Under the pieces are notes generated by a model, which was not told the DNA's origin, did not search any database, and saw nothing but the letters and a program-made list of their open reading frames with translations. DNA of 30,022 bases from E44-bin32 sp034430595 (GTDB taxonomy: Bacteria; Chloroflexota; Anaerolineae; Anaerolineales; E44-bin32), in contig DAOUEL010000091.1 in the NCBI GenBank assembly GCA_034430595.1, forward strand, positions 1 through 30,022. Direction: 5' to 3'. This document shows, one piece after another, positions 7,553 through 15,997 of this stretch (position 1 is its first letter; the number at the start of each line of letters is the position of its first letter). A program made the position numbers and the translations under genes.

Positions 7553-8609
7553 ACCGGAGGGTCTCCCCACCGAATGGACCTGGCCTTTCAGCCTATCCAC
7601 CATAACAGCGGGTCTGAGACGGCATCTCGAAGATACGGGCTTGCAGGTCCTCGAAGTGGAGAGTTTTCCGCTCCCGCACCGGTCGCCGTCCATCGGGCGG
7701 ATTCGCGGGCTGCTCGTTTCCTACGCCAGCCAGCGCGGCAACGGAAGCATCCGATTGGTGTTGAAAGAACCGCTGGGCACTACCAGGGTCGGCTTGGCCG
7801 GAGCAGGCCGGCGCGAGGTCGGCGTGTATCAATCACTGGCGAGCCACCTGCCGCTGCGAACTCCCGCTTTGATCGCCGGATCTCCCTATGGCGATTGGCT
7901 GATCATGGAGCTGATTTCGACTGCAGTCAATCCCAGGGAGTGGAAGAGTCGAGATTACTTAAAAGCGATCGAGAGCCTGGCCGGCCTGCACGATCGCTTC
8001 TGGGACTTGGGGCAGGACCTGGATGCGTTCGCCTGGCTAAGCCGTCCACACGATGTCGATTTCGAAGTCCATCTCACAGCCGCTGCCCAGGCTATTGAGC
8101 GCCTGGTGAGCTCAGGCAGCCCGGCTGCCCTGACCGGAGACCCGGAGAGGATGGTGCTGCTGGAGGCATTAATTGCACACGCCGAGCAAATTGCTGAACC
8201 CCTGCGGGATGAACCAGCGACGCTCCTTCATGGAGACTATTGGCCAGGAAACATCGCGATTGTAGAAGATGGAGCGCAGGTTGTTTATGACTGGCAGCTG
8301 GCAGCTGTTGGTCCAGGGATACTCGATTTGCTGACGATGGTTGTGAAGAGCGAATGGTGGTTCGATGACCTTCCGCTCGAGCCGCAGGAAATGGTTAAGA
8401 GCTACCGAAAAGACCTTAAGCAGAGGACAGGACAATCCTGGAGCGCAGCAGAGTGGAACCGTCTGTGGGATCATGCCCTGATGTGGAGGTTCCTGCAGGA
8501 GTGGCTTGATCTGATCGCGGCAACACCAGGACCGCTGCTCGAGACACGTGCCCGGCAGCTTGAGTGGATATGGCTCGATCCTCTTAGCCGAGCCTTAGAA
8601 CGCTTGTAG
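7542..8609 (+). CDS. APH-family (aminoglycoside phosphotransferase/choline-kinase-like) small-molecule kinase
   Basis: This 355-aa protein has the protein-kinase-like fold signature of the APH family: a likely ATP-lysine in VLKEPLG (K75), the catalytic loop LLHGDYWPGN (H230, D232, N237) and the metal-binding aspartate in VVYDWQLA (D250). Family members phosphorylate aminoglycosides, choline, sugars or other hydroxyl compounds; nothing here identifies the substrate, and a resistance role should not be assumed. ATG 7542 is chosen because GGGGAGG lies about 6 bases upstream; the open frame continues to 7473 inside the preceding gene. It overlaps the phosphoesterase gene by 11 bases. Confidence 0.85.
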   Translation: MLRKPEGLPTEWTWPFSLSTITAGLRRHLEDTGLQVLEVESFPLPHRSPSIGRIRGLLVSYASQRGNGSIRLVLKEPLGTTRVGLAGAGRREVGVYQSLASHLPLRTPALIAGSPYGDWLIMELISTAVNPREWKSRDYLKAIESLAGLHDRFWDLGQDLDAFAWLSRPHDVDFEVHLTAAAQAIERLVSSGSPAALTGDPERMVLLEALIAHAEQIAEPLRDEPATLLHGDYWPGNIAIVEDGAQVVYDWQLAAVGPGILDLLTMVVKSEWWFDDLPLEPQEMVKSYRKDLKQRTGQSWSAAEWNRLWDHALMWRFLQEWLDLIAATPGPLLETRARQLEWIWLDPLSRALERL

Positions 8610-8663
8610 GCCTGGCTGGATGGTCGCGATGAACGTGATACCTGCCCCGACCAGATACACGCT

Positions 8664-9446
8664 ATGCCAGCCATAAATCCATCCCAACTTAATCGTCAGG
8701 TTGAGGAAGCGATGGCCCTGGCCGCGAACAGCGCCCAGTTTGCCAGGTCGCTGCGGGCGATTGTCGAATACTACGCCGACCGGACGAAGCGATCGGCCAC
8801 AGCCTCCGAAGCGCTCATACTGAGCAATGTCCTGCGGGTTCCCGGCCCCGTGCTCAGTGCAATATGCGCGGCAATCCATGCGCACAGCGAAATTTCTCCG
8901 CGCGATAACCTGCCGGCTGCGCAAAGCCTGTGGGAGATGGAGTTTCGCGAGACCCGCCATATTGCAGTTTGTCTTGTGCGCGGTTTGGAACCGGCTGAGC
9001 TGGGTGTGATTTTCGAGGGATGGACGGCCAGCTGTGATGACCGGGAGGTTCTTTCCTGGATGGCTGAAGAGGGGATGGCAGATTGGTGGAGCGTATCCGG
9101 GTTTGATCCCTGGCGAGTTCTGCGCAATTGGATGGCAGGTGATGATTACCGGGTGCGGCACCTGGCATTACTAGGAGCCTTGTACGGTCTGGAAAGCGGA
9201 TCTAGCGACTCACTGCTTCCGAAGATTTTCCAGTTGTTAAAGGGTGCTGTTGTGAACCTGCGCAGTGATGGCTATTCAACCCTGATCGAGCTCGTACAGG
9301 CCCTCGCTCGCCGTTCACCGCAGGAGACGGTCCGTTTTCTGCTGGATGAAATCAAACGCGGCACGCCCGGCAGCCGGCGCCTGGTTCGTGATTGCAGCGC
9401 TGAATTCACTCCGAATTTAAGGGAGGAGCTCGAAAGTGCCCTTTAA
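8664..9446 (+). CDS. HEAT-repeat protein resembling AlkD DNA alkylation repair glycosylases
   Basis: The 260-aa protein is almost wholly helical and contains paired helices typical of HEAT-like repeats. SLWEMEFRETRHIAV (about residues 88-102) resembles the family segment with an acidic, arginine-rich helix pair, and WRVLRNWMAGDDYRVRHLALLGALYG (about 150-176) resembles the W...R.A repeat of AlkD-like proteins. AlkD removes positively charged alkylated bases. I cannot identify the catalytic aspartate with confidence, so repair activity is only a suggestion; a generic HEAT scaffold is possible. No strong ribosome site is visible upstream of the ATG. It follows the kinase by 54 bases and may share its transcript. 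Confidence 0.55.
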   Translation: MPAINPSQLNRQVEEAMALAANSAQFARSLRAIVEYYADRTKRSATASEALILSNVLRVPGPVLSAICAAIHAHSEISPRDNLPAAQSLWEMEFRETRHIAVCLVRGLEPAELGVIFEGWTASCDDREVLSWMAEEGMADWWSVSGFDPWRVLRNWMAGDDYRVRHLALLGALYGLESGSSDSLLPKIFQLLKGAVVNLRSDGYSTLIELVQALARRSPQETVRFLLDEIKRGTPGSRRLVRDCSAEFTPNLREELESAL

Positions 9447-9447
9447 C

Positions 9448-9476
9448 CTCTCATGCAGGAACCCTTCTGGTATAAT
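9448..9476 (+). promoter_or_regulatory. Extended -10 promoter of rpsO
   Basis: A perfect TATAAT at 9471-9476 is preceded by TGG, an extended -10. The -35 region is poor. Transcription would start near 9483, about 77 bases before rpsO. Confidence 0.7.
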
Positions 9477-9546
9477 CGGTCCGATCCGAATGACTAGACC
9501 GGCTCGCGGTTATGCTGCAGAAAACTGCGAACTGGGCGACCTGCAG
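9477..9546 (+). promoter_or_regulatory. Structured rpsO leader, possible S15 autoregulation site
   Basis: CGGTC (9477-9481) can pair with GACCG (9497-9501), and CTGCAG occurs twice (9515-9520 and 9541-9546) so the copies can pair with each other just before the GAGGAG ribosome site. In several phyla S15 represses its own mRNA through such leaders, with different folds in each. The role here is inferred. Confidence 0.4.
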
Positions 9547-9559
9547 AGGAGCAGATGTC

Positions 9560-9832
9560 ATGACTTTGACAAAGGAAGAAAAGGACAAACTGATCACCGA
9601 GTTCCACCGGCATGATTCTGATACCGGTTCGCCGGAGGTTCAAATTGCAATTCTCTCCACGCGAATCAACCAGCTAACGGATCATCTTCGTGAACACAAG
9701 CATGATGAATCTTCGCGCCGGGGATTGTTAAAACTCGTTGGACAGCGCAGGAAGCTGCTCAGCTACCTGAAACGCAAGGATGCCCATGCGTACCTGACGA
9801 TCACGGAACAACTCAGCATCCGGCGCAAATAA
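9560..9832 (+). CDS. rpsO: 30S ribosomal protein S15
   Basis: S15 binds 16S rRNA at the central-domain three-way junction. The 90-aa protein is full length and collinear with the family: LITEFHRHDSDTGSPEVQIAIL, then HLREHKHDESSRRGLLKLVGQRRKLLSYL with the conserved H-D-S-R-R-GLL-VG-RR-LL pattern, and the IRRK-like end. ATG 9560 follows GAGGAG (9546-9551); a longer reading frame from 9512 would include leader sequence and is rejected. It is followed by pnp, the classic rpsO-pnp order. Confidence 0.97.
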   Translation: MTLTKEEKDKLITEFHRHDSDTGSPEVQIAILSTRINQLTDHLREHKHDESSRRGLLKLVGQRRKLLSYLKRKDAHAYLTITEQLSIRRK

Positions 9833-9842
9833 GCAGAGTGTC

Positions 9843-9887
9843 GGGACGAGCGAGTGGCTGGTTCTCACTCACTTGCTCGTCCCTTTT
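9843..9887 (+). terminator. Intercistronic terminator between rpsO and pnp
   Basis: GGGACGAGC (9843-9851) pairs with GCTCGTCCC (9875-9883), and the inner GAGTG (9852-9856) can pair with CACTC (9866-9870). TTTT follows. This resembles the partial terminator known between rpsO and pnp in enteric bacteria. Confidence 0.85.
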
Positions 9888-10040
9888 GATTTTGCGGGGG
9901 GACTGCGAACGTCCCCAATCGTTTCGGCGCTCACCGCTGACGCAGGGTTAGGTATTGGAGAGTGCGCTTCATTTCCGGGGTGAAATGGAGAGCGATCTCC
10001 AGTCCCTGACCCACAGCTGGTGGGCGCGGGAGGTAAGTAC
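9888..10040 (+). promoter_or_regulatory. pnp leader with hairpin
   Basis: The 153 bases between the terminator and pnp contain TGGAGA (9986-9991) pairing with TCTCCA (9996-10001), 40 bases before the start codon. A good pnp promoter was not identified. In other bacteria PNPase represses itself through a 5' leader hairpin; whether that holds here is unknown. Confidence 0.35.
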
Positions 10041-12230
10041 ATGAACGAGGAACATAAGTTCCGCACCAGCCTGGATGGGAAAGAATATATCGTTTCCACA
10101 GGCAAACTCGCCGGCCAGGCCGGCGGCGCCGTCACCGTACAGCAGGGAGATAGCTTGCTCCTGGCTACGGCAACCATGAGTAAGGAGACGCGCGAGGGGA
10201 TCGGGTTCTTTCCGCTGACCGTAGACTACGAAGAACGACTCTACGCCGGCGGCCGTATCCCCGGTTCCTTCTTCCGGCGAGAAGGACGACCCACGGAAGA
10301 GGCGATCCTGATGGCACGCCTGACGGACCGCTCCATCCGGCCGCTCTTCCCGAAAGATATGCGTAATGACGTCCAGATCATCCTCTATGCGTTCTCCTCA
10401 GACGGCGAAACGCCACTTGACATGCTTGGCCTGCTGGGCGCATCCGCCGCATTGACGATCTCGGATGTACCCTTTGGCGGCCCTGTGGGCGCTGTCCGCG
10501 TAGCTCGCATTGATGGCAAGTTCGTCTTCAACCCGACCTACCAGGTCGCTGAAAGTTCAGATCTGGACTTGCGTGTGGCAGGCACTCGCGAGGCACTGCT
10601 GATGGTGGAATGCGGCGCGAACGAAGTCGACGAAGCGACCGTCGTTGCGGCTCTAGAGGCAGCTCAGGACGCTTATCAGGCATTCATCGACCTGCAGGAT
10701 CAGATGCGGAATGAAGTTGGCAAGGAAAAGCGCAGCTACCCATCCTTTGCGCTTGAGCAGGACATCATTCAGCGCGTGGACGAGTGGCTTGGAAACCGCA
10801 TGCATGAGCTGGCCGCCCAGGACTTTACCAAATCTGAACAGGATGATTCGCTAAATGCCCTGCGGACGGAAACGCTCGAAGCGCTGGCGACAGAAGAAAG
10901 CGGTCTGGCCGCCTCGGACGTGCGTGAAGCCTTTGAAGACCTGCACCGAACTGCAGTCCGGAAACGCATCATTGAATCTAACAACCGGCCTGATGGCCGT
11001 GGCTTGAAGGATATCCGGCCGATCAGCGCCGAAGTCGATATCAGCCCACGCGCGCATGGTTCGGGGCTTTTCACCCGGGGCGAGACCCAGGTCCTGACAC
11101 TGGCGACGCTCGGTACGCCGCGCGAACGCCAGGAACTGGACGGGCTTTCCCCCCATGAAGAAAAGCGCTATATGCACCATTACAATTTCCCGCCCTTCTC
11201 CACCGGCGAGACACGCTTCCTGCGGGGCGCCTCACGCCGGGAGATCGGTCACGGCGCGCTGGCGGAACGAGCTCTGATGCCCGTCTTGCCTGCCCCGGAT
11301 GAATTCCCGTATACGATGCGGCTTGTTTCGGAGGTCCTTTCCTCGAACGGATCGACCTCCATGGCTTCAGTATGCGGTTCGACCCTGGCCTTGATGGACA
11401 CCGGCGTGCCGATTCGCGAACCAGTCGCCGGGATCGCCATGGGGCTGATCAAAGACGGCGACCGTTATGCTGTGCTGACAGATATTCAGGGCATGGAAGA
11501 CCACCTCGGTGACATGGACTTCAAAGTCGCCGGGACCAAACAGGGCATCACTGCACTCCAGATGGATATCAAAACCAAGGGAATTACCTCCGAGATTATG
11601 TCCGAGGCTCTCGGGCAGGCACGTGAAGCTCGGCTGTATATCCTGGGCAAGATTCTGGAAGTCATGCCCGCTCCGCGGGCTGAGTTGAAATCCCACGCCC
11701 CGCGTATGACGGTGCTCAAGATCGATCCCGAGAAGATCGGGGCGGTGATCGGGCCCGGTGGAAAGGTTATCCGCAGCATCCAGGAAGAGACAGAAACACG
11801 GATCGACATTGAAGATGATGGCACGGTCTTCATCTCAGCTGTCGATCGCGACAGCGCCCAAATGGCGCGTGATATGGTCGAGAGCTTGACGGAAGAGGCT
11901 GTTGTGGGCCGTATTTACACCGGCAAGGTCGTCCGTACAACGGACTTCGGAGCCTTCGTCGAGATTCTGCCGCGCATCGATGGCATGGTGCACATCTCGC
12001 AGCTTGATACGGAACATGTAGAGAAGGTGGAGGATCTCGTGAAGGTTGGCGATGAGATCACGGTCATGGTGACGAATATCGATCCGGCCGGTAAGATCCG
12101 CCTATCTCGCCAGGCCGTGCTTGAGGGCTGGACACCAGAAGAGGCGATGGAACGCGATCGCCCCAAGAAACGCTCCCCTCGCAGCGGCAGTGTTCGGCGG
12201 GGTAGTGGCGGACAGTCCCACAACCGCTGA
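10041..12230 (+). CDS. pnp: Polyribonucleotide nucleotidyltransferase (PNPase)
   Basis: PNPase degrades RNA 3' to 5' by phosphorolysis and can add tails. The 729-aa protein has the full architecture: first RNase PH domain (about 10-140, with PLTVDYEERLYAGGRIPGSFFRREGRP and LTDRSIRPLFP), helical linker (about 145-300), second RNase PH domain (about 310-540, with FPPFSTGETRFLRGASRREIGHG and SNGSTSMASVCG), KH domain (about 553-606, IGAVIGPGGKVI) and S1 domain (about 622-690, GKVVRTTDFGAFVEI). ATG 10041 follows GGGAGG with an 8-base spacing; the seven-codon upstream extension is unlikely. It is co-oriented with rpsO. Confidence 0.98.
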   Translation: MNEEHKFRTSLDGKEYIVSTGKLAGQAGGAVTVQQGDSLLLATATMSKETREGIGFFPLTVDYEERLYAGGRIPGSFFRREGRPTEEAILMARLTDRSIRPLFPKDMRNDVQIILYAFSSDGETPLDMLGLLGASAALTISDVPFGGPVGAVRVARIDGKFVFNPTYQVAESSDLDLRVAGTREALLMVECGANEVDEATVVAALEAAQDAYQAFIDLQDQMRNEVGKEKRSYPSFALEQDIIQRVDEWLGNRMHELAAQDFTKSEQDDSLNALRTETLEALATEESGLAASDVREAFEDLHRTAVRKRIIESNNRPDGRGLKDIRPISAEVDISPRAHGSGLFTRGETQVLTLATLGTPRERQELDGLSPHEEKRYMHHYNFPPFSTGETRFLRGASRREIGHGALAERALMPVLPAPDEFPYTMRLVSEVLSSNGSTSMASVCGSTLALMDTGVPIREPVAGIAMGLIKDGDRYAVLTDIQGMEDHLGDMDFKVAGTKQGITALQMDIKTKGITSEIMSEALGQAREARLYILGKILEVMPAPRAELKSHAPRMTVLKIDPEKIGAVIGPGGKVIRSIQEETETRIDIEDDGTVFISAVDRDSAQMARDMVESLTEEAVVGRIYTGKVVRTTDFGAFVEILPRIDGMVHISQLDTEHVEKVEDLVKVGDEITVMVTNIDPAGKIRLSRQAVLEGWTPEEAMERDRPKKRSPRSGSVRRGSGGQSHNR

Positions 12231-12256
12231 ACCGAGCCTTTTCGTGAGATTTAAAC

Positions 12257-12284
12257 AGGTGCTCCCGGATTTCCGGGAGCACCT
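12257..12284. terminator. Strong hairpin after pnp
   Basis: AGGTGCTCCCGG (12257-12268) pairs with CCGGGAGCACCT (12273-12284), a perfect 12-bp stem. There is no U-tract on the plus strand, so it may stabilise the pnp 3' end or terminate inefficiently. Confidence 0.55.
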
Positions 12285-12397
12285 GCGCGTTGGGCTGCTG
12301 GTCTGACGAGGCTTGATTGGTTAGAATAGGGGCGATCCCTTAAACGCATCCATGTGGATGCATCCAGTGTTTCACCGTACAGCGAACGAGGGGAAAT

Positions 12398-13633
12398 ATG
12401 GCTGAACCGATCCGACCCGAGGATATTCAATCGCCTCCCTGGAAGTCCGGGACGCGGCTCGTGGCCGGCGTGCTGATCGTGCTGTTTGGCCTGCTGCTGC
12501 TCTATCAGCTCCGCAGCCTGGTCGTAGGGTTCACGATCGCCTTCTTATTCGCTTATATGTTCTACCCACTTCTCATTTGGGTTACTTCGAGAAGCAAGCT
12601 CCCACGGGGCTTGACCGCCTTTCTAATCCTGCTGCTCTTCCTGCTCCTCATTCTCGGTGCAACAACTGGCCTCGGGCTGACCCTCTCCCAGAGGGTTGTC
12701 GATCTGGCAACCTATTTATCTAATTTAGCCGAGCAGCTGCCATCGCAGATCCAGAGCCTGGTGAATTTCAAGCTGAGCATTGGTCCCTGGACCTTCGATC
12801 TCGGTTCGCAAGGGATCAGCCCGCTCTTGAACAACCTGGCCTCTTCTCTGAGCCCACTTCTGGCGCAGGCTGGCACGCTCCTTGGAAACGTAGCTATTGC
12901 TGCGGCCTCGGCGGTCTCGAGCTTTCTGCTGATCCTGGTGGTCACCTTCTATCTGCTGAAGGACTTCGATCATATCCGCCCTGCAGTGGAAAAACTGGCA
13001 CCTCCTGTATACCGCCAGGATGTTTCATTTTTATTGGGAGAGACGAACCGTGTCTGGCGCGCGTTTCTACGGGGACAGGTTTTACTTGGCGTCGTGATCG
13101 GAGTGATGAGCGGCGGTTCGATGTTCATCATCGGCCTTGATTTCCCAATCATCATTGGACTGATATCAGGTGTGTTGGAGCTGGTGCCGATGTTCGGACC
13201 GGTCATCAGCGCCATCATCGCAGTTCTGGTTGGACTCTTCCAGCCGATGAATCCATTCGGAGTCACCCCCCTGGTGTACGGCCTGATCATCGCGGCCATT
13301 TTCCTGGTGATTCAACAGCTCGAAAACACGATTCTCGTGCCGCGGATCCTGGGAGAAAACCTGAACCTGCCGCCGCTGGTTGTCTTTATGGCGGTGATCG
13401 CCGGCGGTGCCCTGGCCGGCTTTTTCGGCATCCTGCTCGCGTCGCCCACCGTCGCGACTCTGCGGCTGTACTTGAGTTATGTTTATAATAAGGTTGCAGA
13501 TCTGGAAGGCCGGCCTTCGCCGGTTGTCGAGATGCGCCCGCCTTCAAGCCGGCTGGAACGGCTGCGTGCCAGTACCAGTTCATTCGTAAACAGGTTGCGA
13601 AATAGTCGTTCACGGGATGGTGCGGATGAGTGA
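12398..13633 (+). CDS. AI-2E/PerM-family membrane transporter, copy 1
   Basis: The 411-aa integral membrane protein has the family layout: two N-terminal TM segments (about 22-64), a third (about 70-95), an amphipathic extracytoplasmic region (about 100-150), a TM at about 165-190 ending TFYLLKDFD, and a C-terminal block with LLGVVIGVMSGGSMFIIGLDFPI, ELVPMFGPVIS and ENTILVPRILGENLNLPP. The P-x-G-P and V-P-R-I-x-G-x-x-L-x-x-P motifs are diagnostic. Members export small molecules or sodium; the AI-2 role is proved for only a few. GAGGGG precedes the ATG. It overlaps the next, paralogous gene. A weak -10-like TAGAAT at 12322 may serve both. Confidence 0.9.
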   Translation: MAEPIRPEDIQSPPWKSGTRLVAGVLIVLFGLLLLYQLRSLVVGFTIAFLFAYMFYPLLIWVTSRSKLPRGLTAFLILLLFLLLILGATTGLGLTLSQRVVDLATYLSNLAEQLPSQIQSLVNFKLSIGPWTFDLGSQGISPLLNNLASSLSPLLAQAGTLLGNVAIAAASAVSSFLLILVVTFYLLKDFDHIRPAVEKLAPPVYRQDVSFLLGETNRVWRAFLRGQVLLGVVIGVMSGGSMFIIGLDFPIIIGLISGVLELVPMFGPVISAIIAVLVGLFQPMNPFGVTPLVYGLIIAAIFLVIQQLENTILVPRILGENLNLPPLVVFMAVIAGGALAGFFGILLASPTVATLRLYLSYVYNKVADLEGRPSPVVEMRPPSSRLERLRASTSSFVNRLRNSRSRDGADE

Positions 13634-14837
13634 GCAGGGCTCAGAAGTAGGCTCGCCTCACTGGGGAACTGCTACCAAAGCTCTGGTAGCATTTGCGCTG
13701 ATGATTGTGCTGGGTTTCCTCTTCTGGCGGTTCAATCATCTCATCCCACTTCTAGTGATCGCCGCGATTATTACATTTCTCGTCGTACCGCTTGTTCAAT
13801 TCCTGAACGTGCGCCTTCGAATGCCGTGGGGTCTGGCAGCGAATCTGGTCATGCTCGTCGTTATCTTGCTCATTCTGGGCGCATCAACCGCAACCGGGCT
13901 GGCAGTCTTCGGCCAGCTTCAAGCGCTAGTGTTGATCGTCCTGCGCTTCCTGGGGAATCTCCCTGAATGGCTGGCGACGTTAAGCACGCAGCATTATACG
14001 ATTGGTCCCTGGGCAATCGACTTTTCGCAGTTTGACCTGCAGGCTGTTGGTGAGCAGCTGCTGGCGGGAGTGAGGCCGCTGCTAAGCGATTTGAGCGGTT
14101 TCATCGCCTCCTTCGCAACCGGCGCCATCGAATCCGTCACGCGCGTTGTCTTCACCCTGGCCATCGCCTACTTCATGACGCTCGACTACCGCAGAATCCG
14201 CACCGCCCTGATCAGCGTATCGCTGCCGGGATATGAGAAGGACTTCCGCCGACTGCGGCTCTCCCTTTCCCGCATCTGGCGTGCCTTTCTACGTGGTCAG
14301 CTGCTGGTTGTATTTCTTACAGGCTTGATCACGTGGACCTTGATGTCGCTGCTAGGTTTGCGCTTCTCGCTTGGCTTGGGAGTGCTGGGCGGCATCGCGA
14401 AATTTGCGCCCATTGTTGGGCCCACCACGGCTGGCCTGGTGGCAGCCCTGGTAGCGCTGTTTCAAGCTGGAAATTGGCTCGGCCTGACGCCGCTTGTCCA
14501 TGCCTTGCTGGTCATCGGAAGTGTGATCCTGATCGATCAAGCAATCGACTACCTGCTGATCCCCCGCATCATGGGGACTTCCCTTAATTTGCATCCTGTG
14601 GTGATTCTAGTTGGAGTGCTTGTAGGAGCGTCGGTGGCTGGTGTGCTTGGGCTGCTGCTGTCGTCTCCCACGATCGCTTCACTCATCTTGCTCAGCCGGT
14701 ATACCTACCGCAAAATGTTCGATTTGCCAGCCTGGAATCCGCCTATCGATATCCAGAAGCCTCATACGATCCACGAGCCAGTTTTGCTGCGCCTGTGGCA
14801 CTGGCTGCAAGGGTTCATCGGACGGATAAAACATTGA
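13617..14837 (+). CDS. AI-2E/PerM-family membrane transporter, copy 2
   Basis: A 406-aa paralogue of the preceding protein with the same membrane layout: TM pair at about 20-62, third at about 75-100, TFAIAYFMTLDYR-like segment after the TM near 170-190, FLRGQLLVVFLTGLITW, KFAPIVGPTTAG and IDYLLIPRIMGTSLNLHP. It lies in tandem with copy 1, the starts overlapping by 17 bases (ATG 13617) or 8 (ATG 13626, equally possible). The pair may form a heteromer or may simply have arisen by tandem duplication; their divergence is considerable. Substrate unknown. The following acetyltransferase gene overlaps the stop codon. Confidence 0.9.
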   Translation: MVRMSEQGSEVGSPHWGTATKALVAFALMIVLGFLFWRFNHLIPLLVIAAIITFLVVPLVQFLNVRLRMPWGLAANLVMLVVILLILGASTATGLAVFGQLQALVLIVLRFLGNLPEWLATLSTQHYTIGPWAIDFSQFDLQAVGEQLLAGVRPLLSDLSGFIASFATGAIESVTRVVFTLAIAYFMTLDYRRIRTALISVSLPGYEKDFRRLRLSLSRIWRAFLRGQLLVVFLTGLITWTLMSLLGLRFSLGLGVLGGIAKFAPIVGPTTAGLVAALVALFQAGNWLGLTPLVHALLVIGSVILIDQAIDYLLIPRIMGTSLNLHPVVILVGVLVGASVAGVLGLLLSSPTIASLILLSRYTYRKMFDLPAWNPPIDIQKPHTIHEPVLLRLWHWLQGFIGRIKH

Positions 14838-15697
14838 GCGAGGGCAGCCGAGAGATCAGCTGCCGTCCTGCGCGATCATCTGACACACTGGCGGTCCAGG
14901 AATTTCTACGCTCGATCTGGGATGGCGAGGATTATGTTCCAGGGGTCTGGGAGGAATGGCTTACTTCGAAGACCGGGTTGCTGGTCGTCGCAGAATTCAA
15001 TCAGCGGACAGCGGGCCTGGGCCGTCTGCGCGACCTGGGGTGGGGCGAGTGGTGGCTTGAAGGGCTGCGGGTAGCACCCCAGCTCCAAGGACATGGTATC
15101 GCCTCTCACATCCATGAATACTTGCTTGATCGGTGGCTGGAAACAGATGGCATCGTCTTGCGACTGGGGACCCATGCGCGCCGGCAGGCCGTGCGGCATC
15201 TTTGTGAGCGGACTGGTTTTCAGCACATAGCGCGCCTGGGAGATCTCCACGCTCACGCCCGGGAAGGTGAACACAGCTTTCATCGAGCGGATCGTTTGCA
15301 GCTACCCGAGGCAGAGAGTTCAAGGGAAGGCATTAAAGCCTCACCATTTTGCAATCGACTGATGAATTTGGATTGGGCGTGGGCCTGCCTGCGTCGTGAG
15401 CGAATCGGGGAGGGGTCCCGGAATTCATTCTGGTCCTGGCGAGGGCTTGAAGGCTGGGTGATACTCCATCAGCCCGCTCAAGATATAAGGGAAGATATCC
15501 TGCTGCAGGCTTATGATGCGCCTGATAGGTACGCTCCCGAATTCTTTTCAGAAATTCGAGCTTTGACCCATCAGCTTGGAAAACCTGGAGTGCGGCTTTT
15601 CACCCAGATGGATTTAGCCCAGAATGCATTCTGGATCGAGGCCGGATGGGAGTTAGATCCGGAAGAAGACCTGCTGATCTTTGAAAGGCGGAGATGA
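14834..15697 (+). CDS. GNAT-family N-acetyltransferase
   Basis: The 287-aa protein has one clear GNAT domain in its N-terminal half. Motif A is LEGLRVAPQLQGHGIASHI, with the acetyl-CoA pyrophosphate loop QGHGIA at about residues 85-90, followed by a helix and a strand carrying HLCERTGFQHIA (motif B). The C-terminal half (about 150-287) does not show a second full motif A but may be a degenerate GNAT fold, as in other double-GNAT proteins. Substrate unknown. I prefer the TTG at 14834, which overlaps the upstream TGA, over the GTG at 14795, which overlaps by 43 bases. The stop overlaps the next start (ATGA), so translation is coupled. Confidence 0.82.
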   Translation: MSEGSREISCRPARSSDTLAVQEFLRSIWDGEDYVPGVWEEWLTSKTGLLVVAEFNQRTAGLGRLRDLGWGEWWLEGLRVAPQLQGHGIASHIHEYLLDRWLETDGIVLRLGTHARRQAVRHLCERTGFQHIARLGDLHAHAREGEHSFHRADRLQLPEAESSREGIKASPFCNRLMNLDWAWACLRRERIGEGSRNSFWSWRGLEGWVILHQPAQDIREDILLQAYDAPDRYAPEFFSEIRALTHQLGKPGVRLFTQMDLAQNAFWIEAGWELDPEEDLLIFERRR

Positions 15698-15975
15698 AGG
15701 TTTTTCACCGGATGTGGAAGCGGATATTTTCGCGTACGGCGATGGATGATGTTTCGCCGACATTTTCGTATAAGATTTATTGGACAAAGACGGCCATGAC
15801 ATGGAATCCGGAAATGCGAGCTCGTGTGCAGCAAGAGCTGCAGGGATTATTGGCGCAGAGTTCCTTTGCCCGCAACCCGTATCGACGAACCTATCCTTTG
15901 AAAGCCCTCGGAGAGGGCCACTATTCCGGCGAGAGCCTGGCCTGCTTGAAAGAAGTGCTGGAGGCAATAGGCTGA
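15694..15975 (+). CDS. Unknown small basic protein
   Basis: A 93-aa protein with no family I recognise. It is rich in Arg and Lys at the N-terminus (MKVFHRMWKRIFSR), has a predicted amphipathic helix around ARVQQELQGLLAQ (about 43-55) and no Cys. The start overlaps the acetyltransferase stop as ATGA, good evidence that it is translated. It is followed 22 bases later by another small gene. Function unknown. Confidence 0.65.
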   Translation: MKVFHRMWKRIFSRTAMDDVSPTFSYKIYWTKTAMTWNPEMRARVQQELQGLLAQSSFARNPYRRTYPLKALGEGHYSGESLACLKEVLEAIG

Positions 15976-15997
15976 GCTGGACCAGGAGCGAAAGCTG

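Noticed and set aside
7055..7693. Minus-strand open frame of 212 codons opposite the phosphoesterase
   Set aside because: The plus strand carries clear catalytic motifs with overlapping gene junctions; the reverse is a shadow.
7542..8609. APH-family kinase as an antibiotic resistance gene
   Set aside because: The fold is shared with many housekeeping kinases; there is no resistance-gene context, mobile element or aminoglycoside-specific feature.
8595..9161. Minus-strand open frame of 188 codons opposite the AlkD-like gene
   Set aside because: Considered because the plus-strand gene is less certain. The plus protein has coherent amphipathic helices, while the reverse one is Pro/His/Arg-rich with no pattern.
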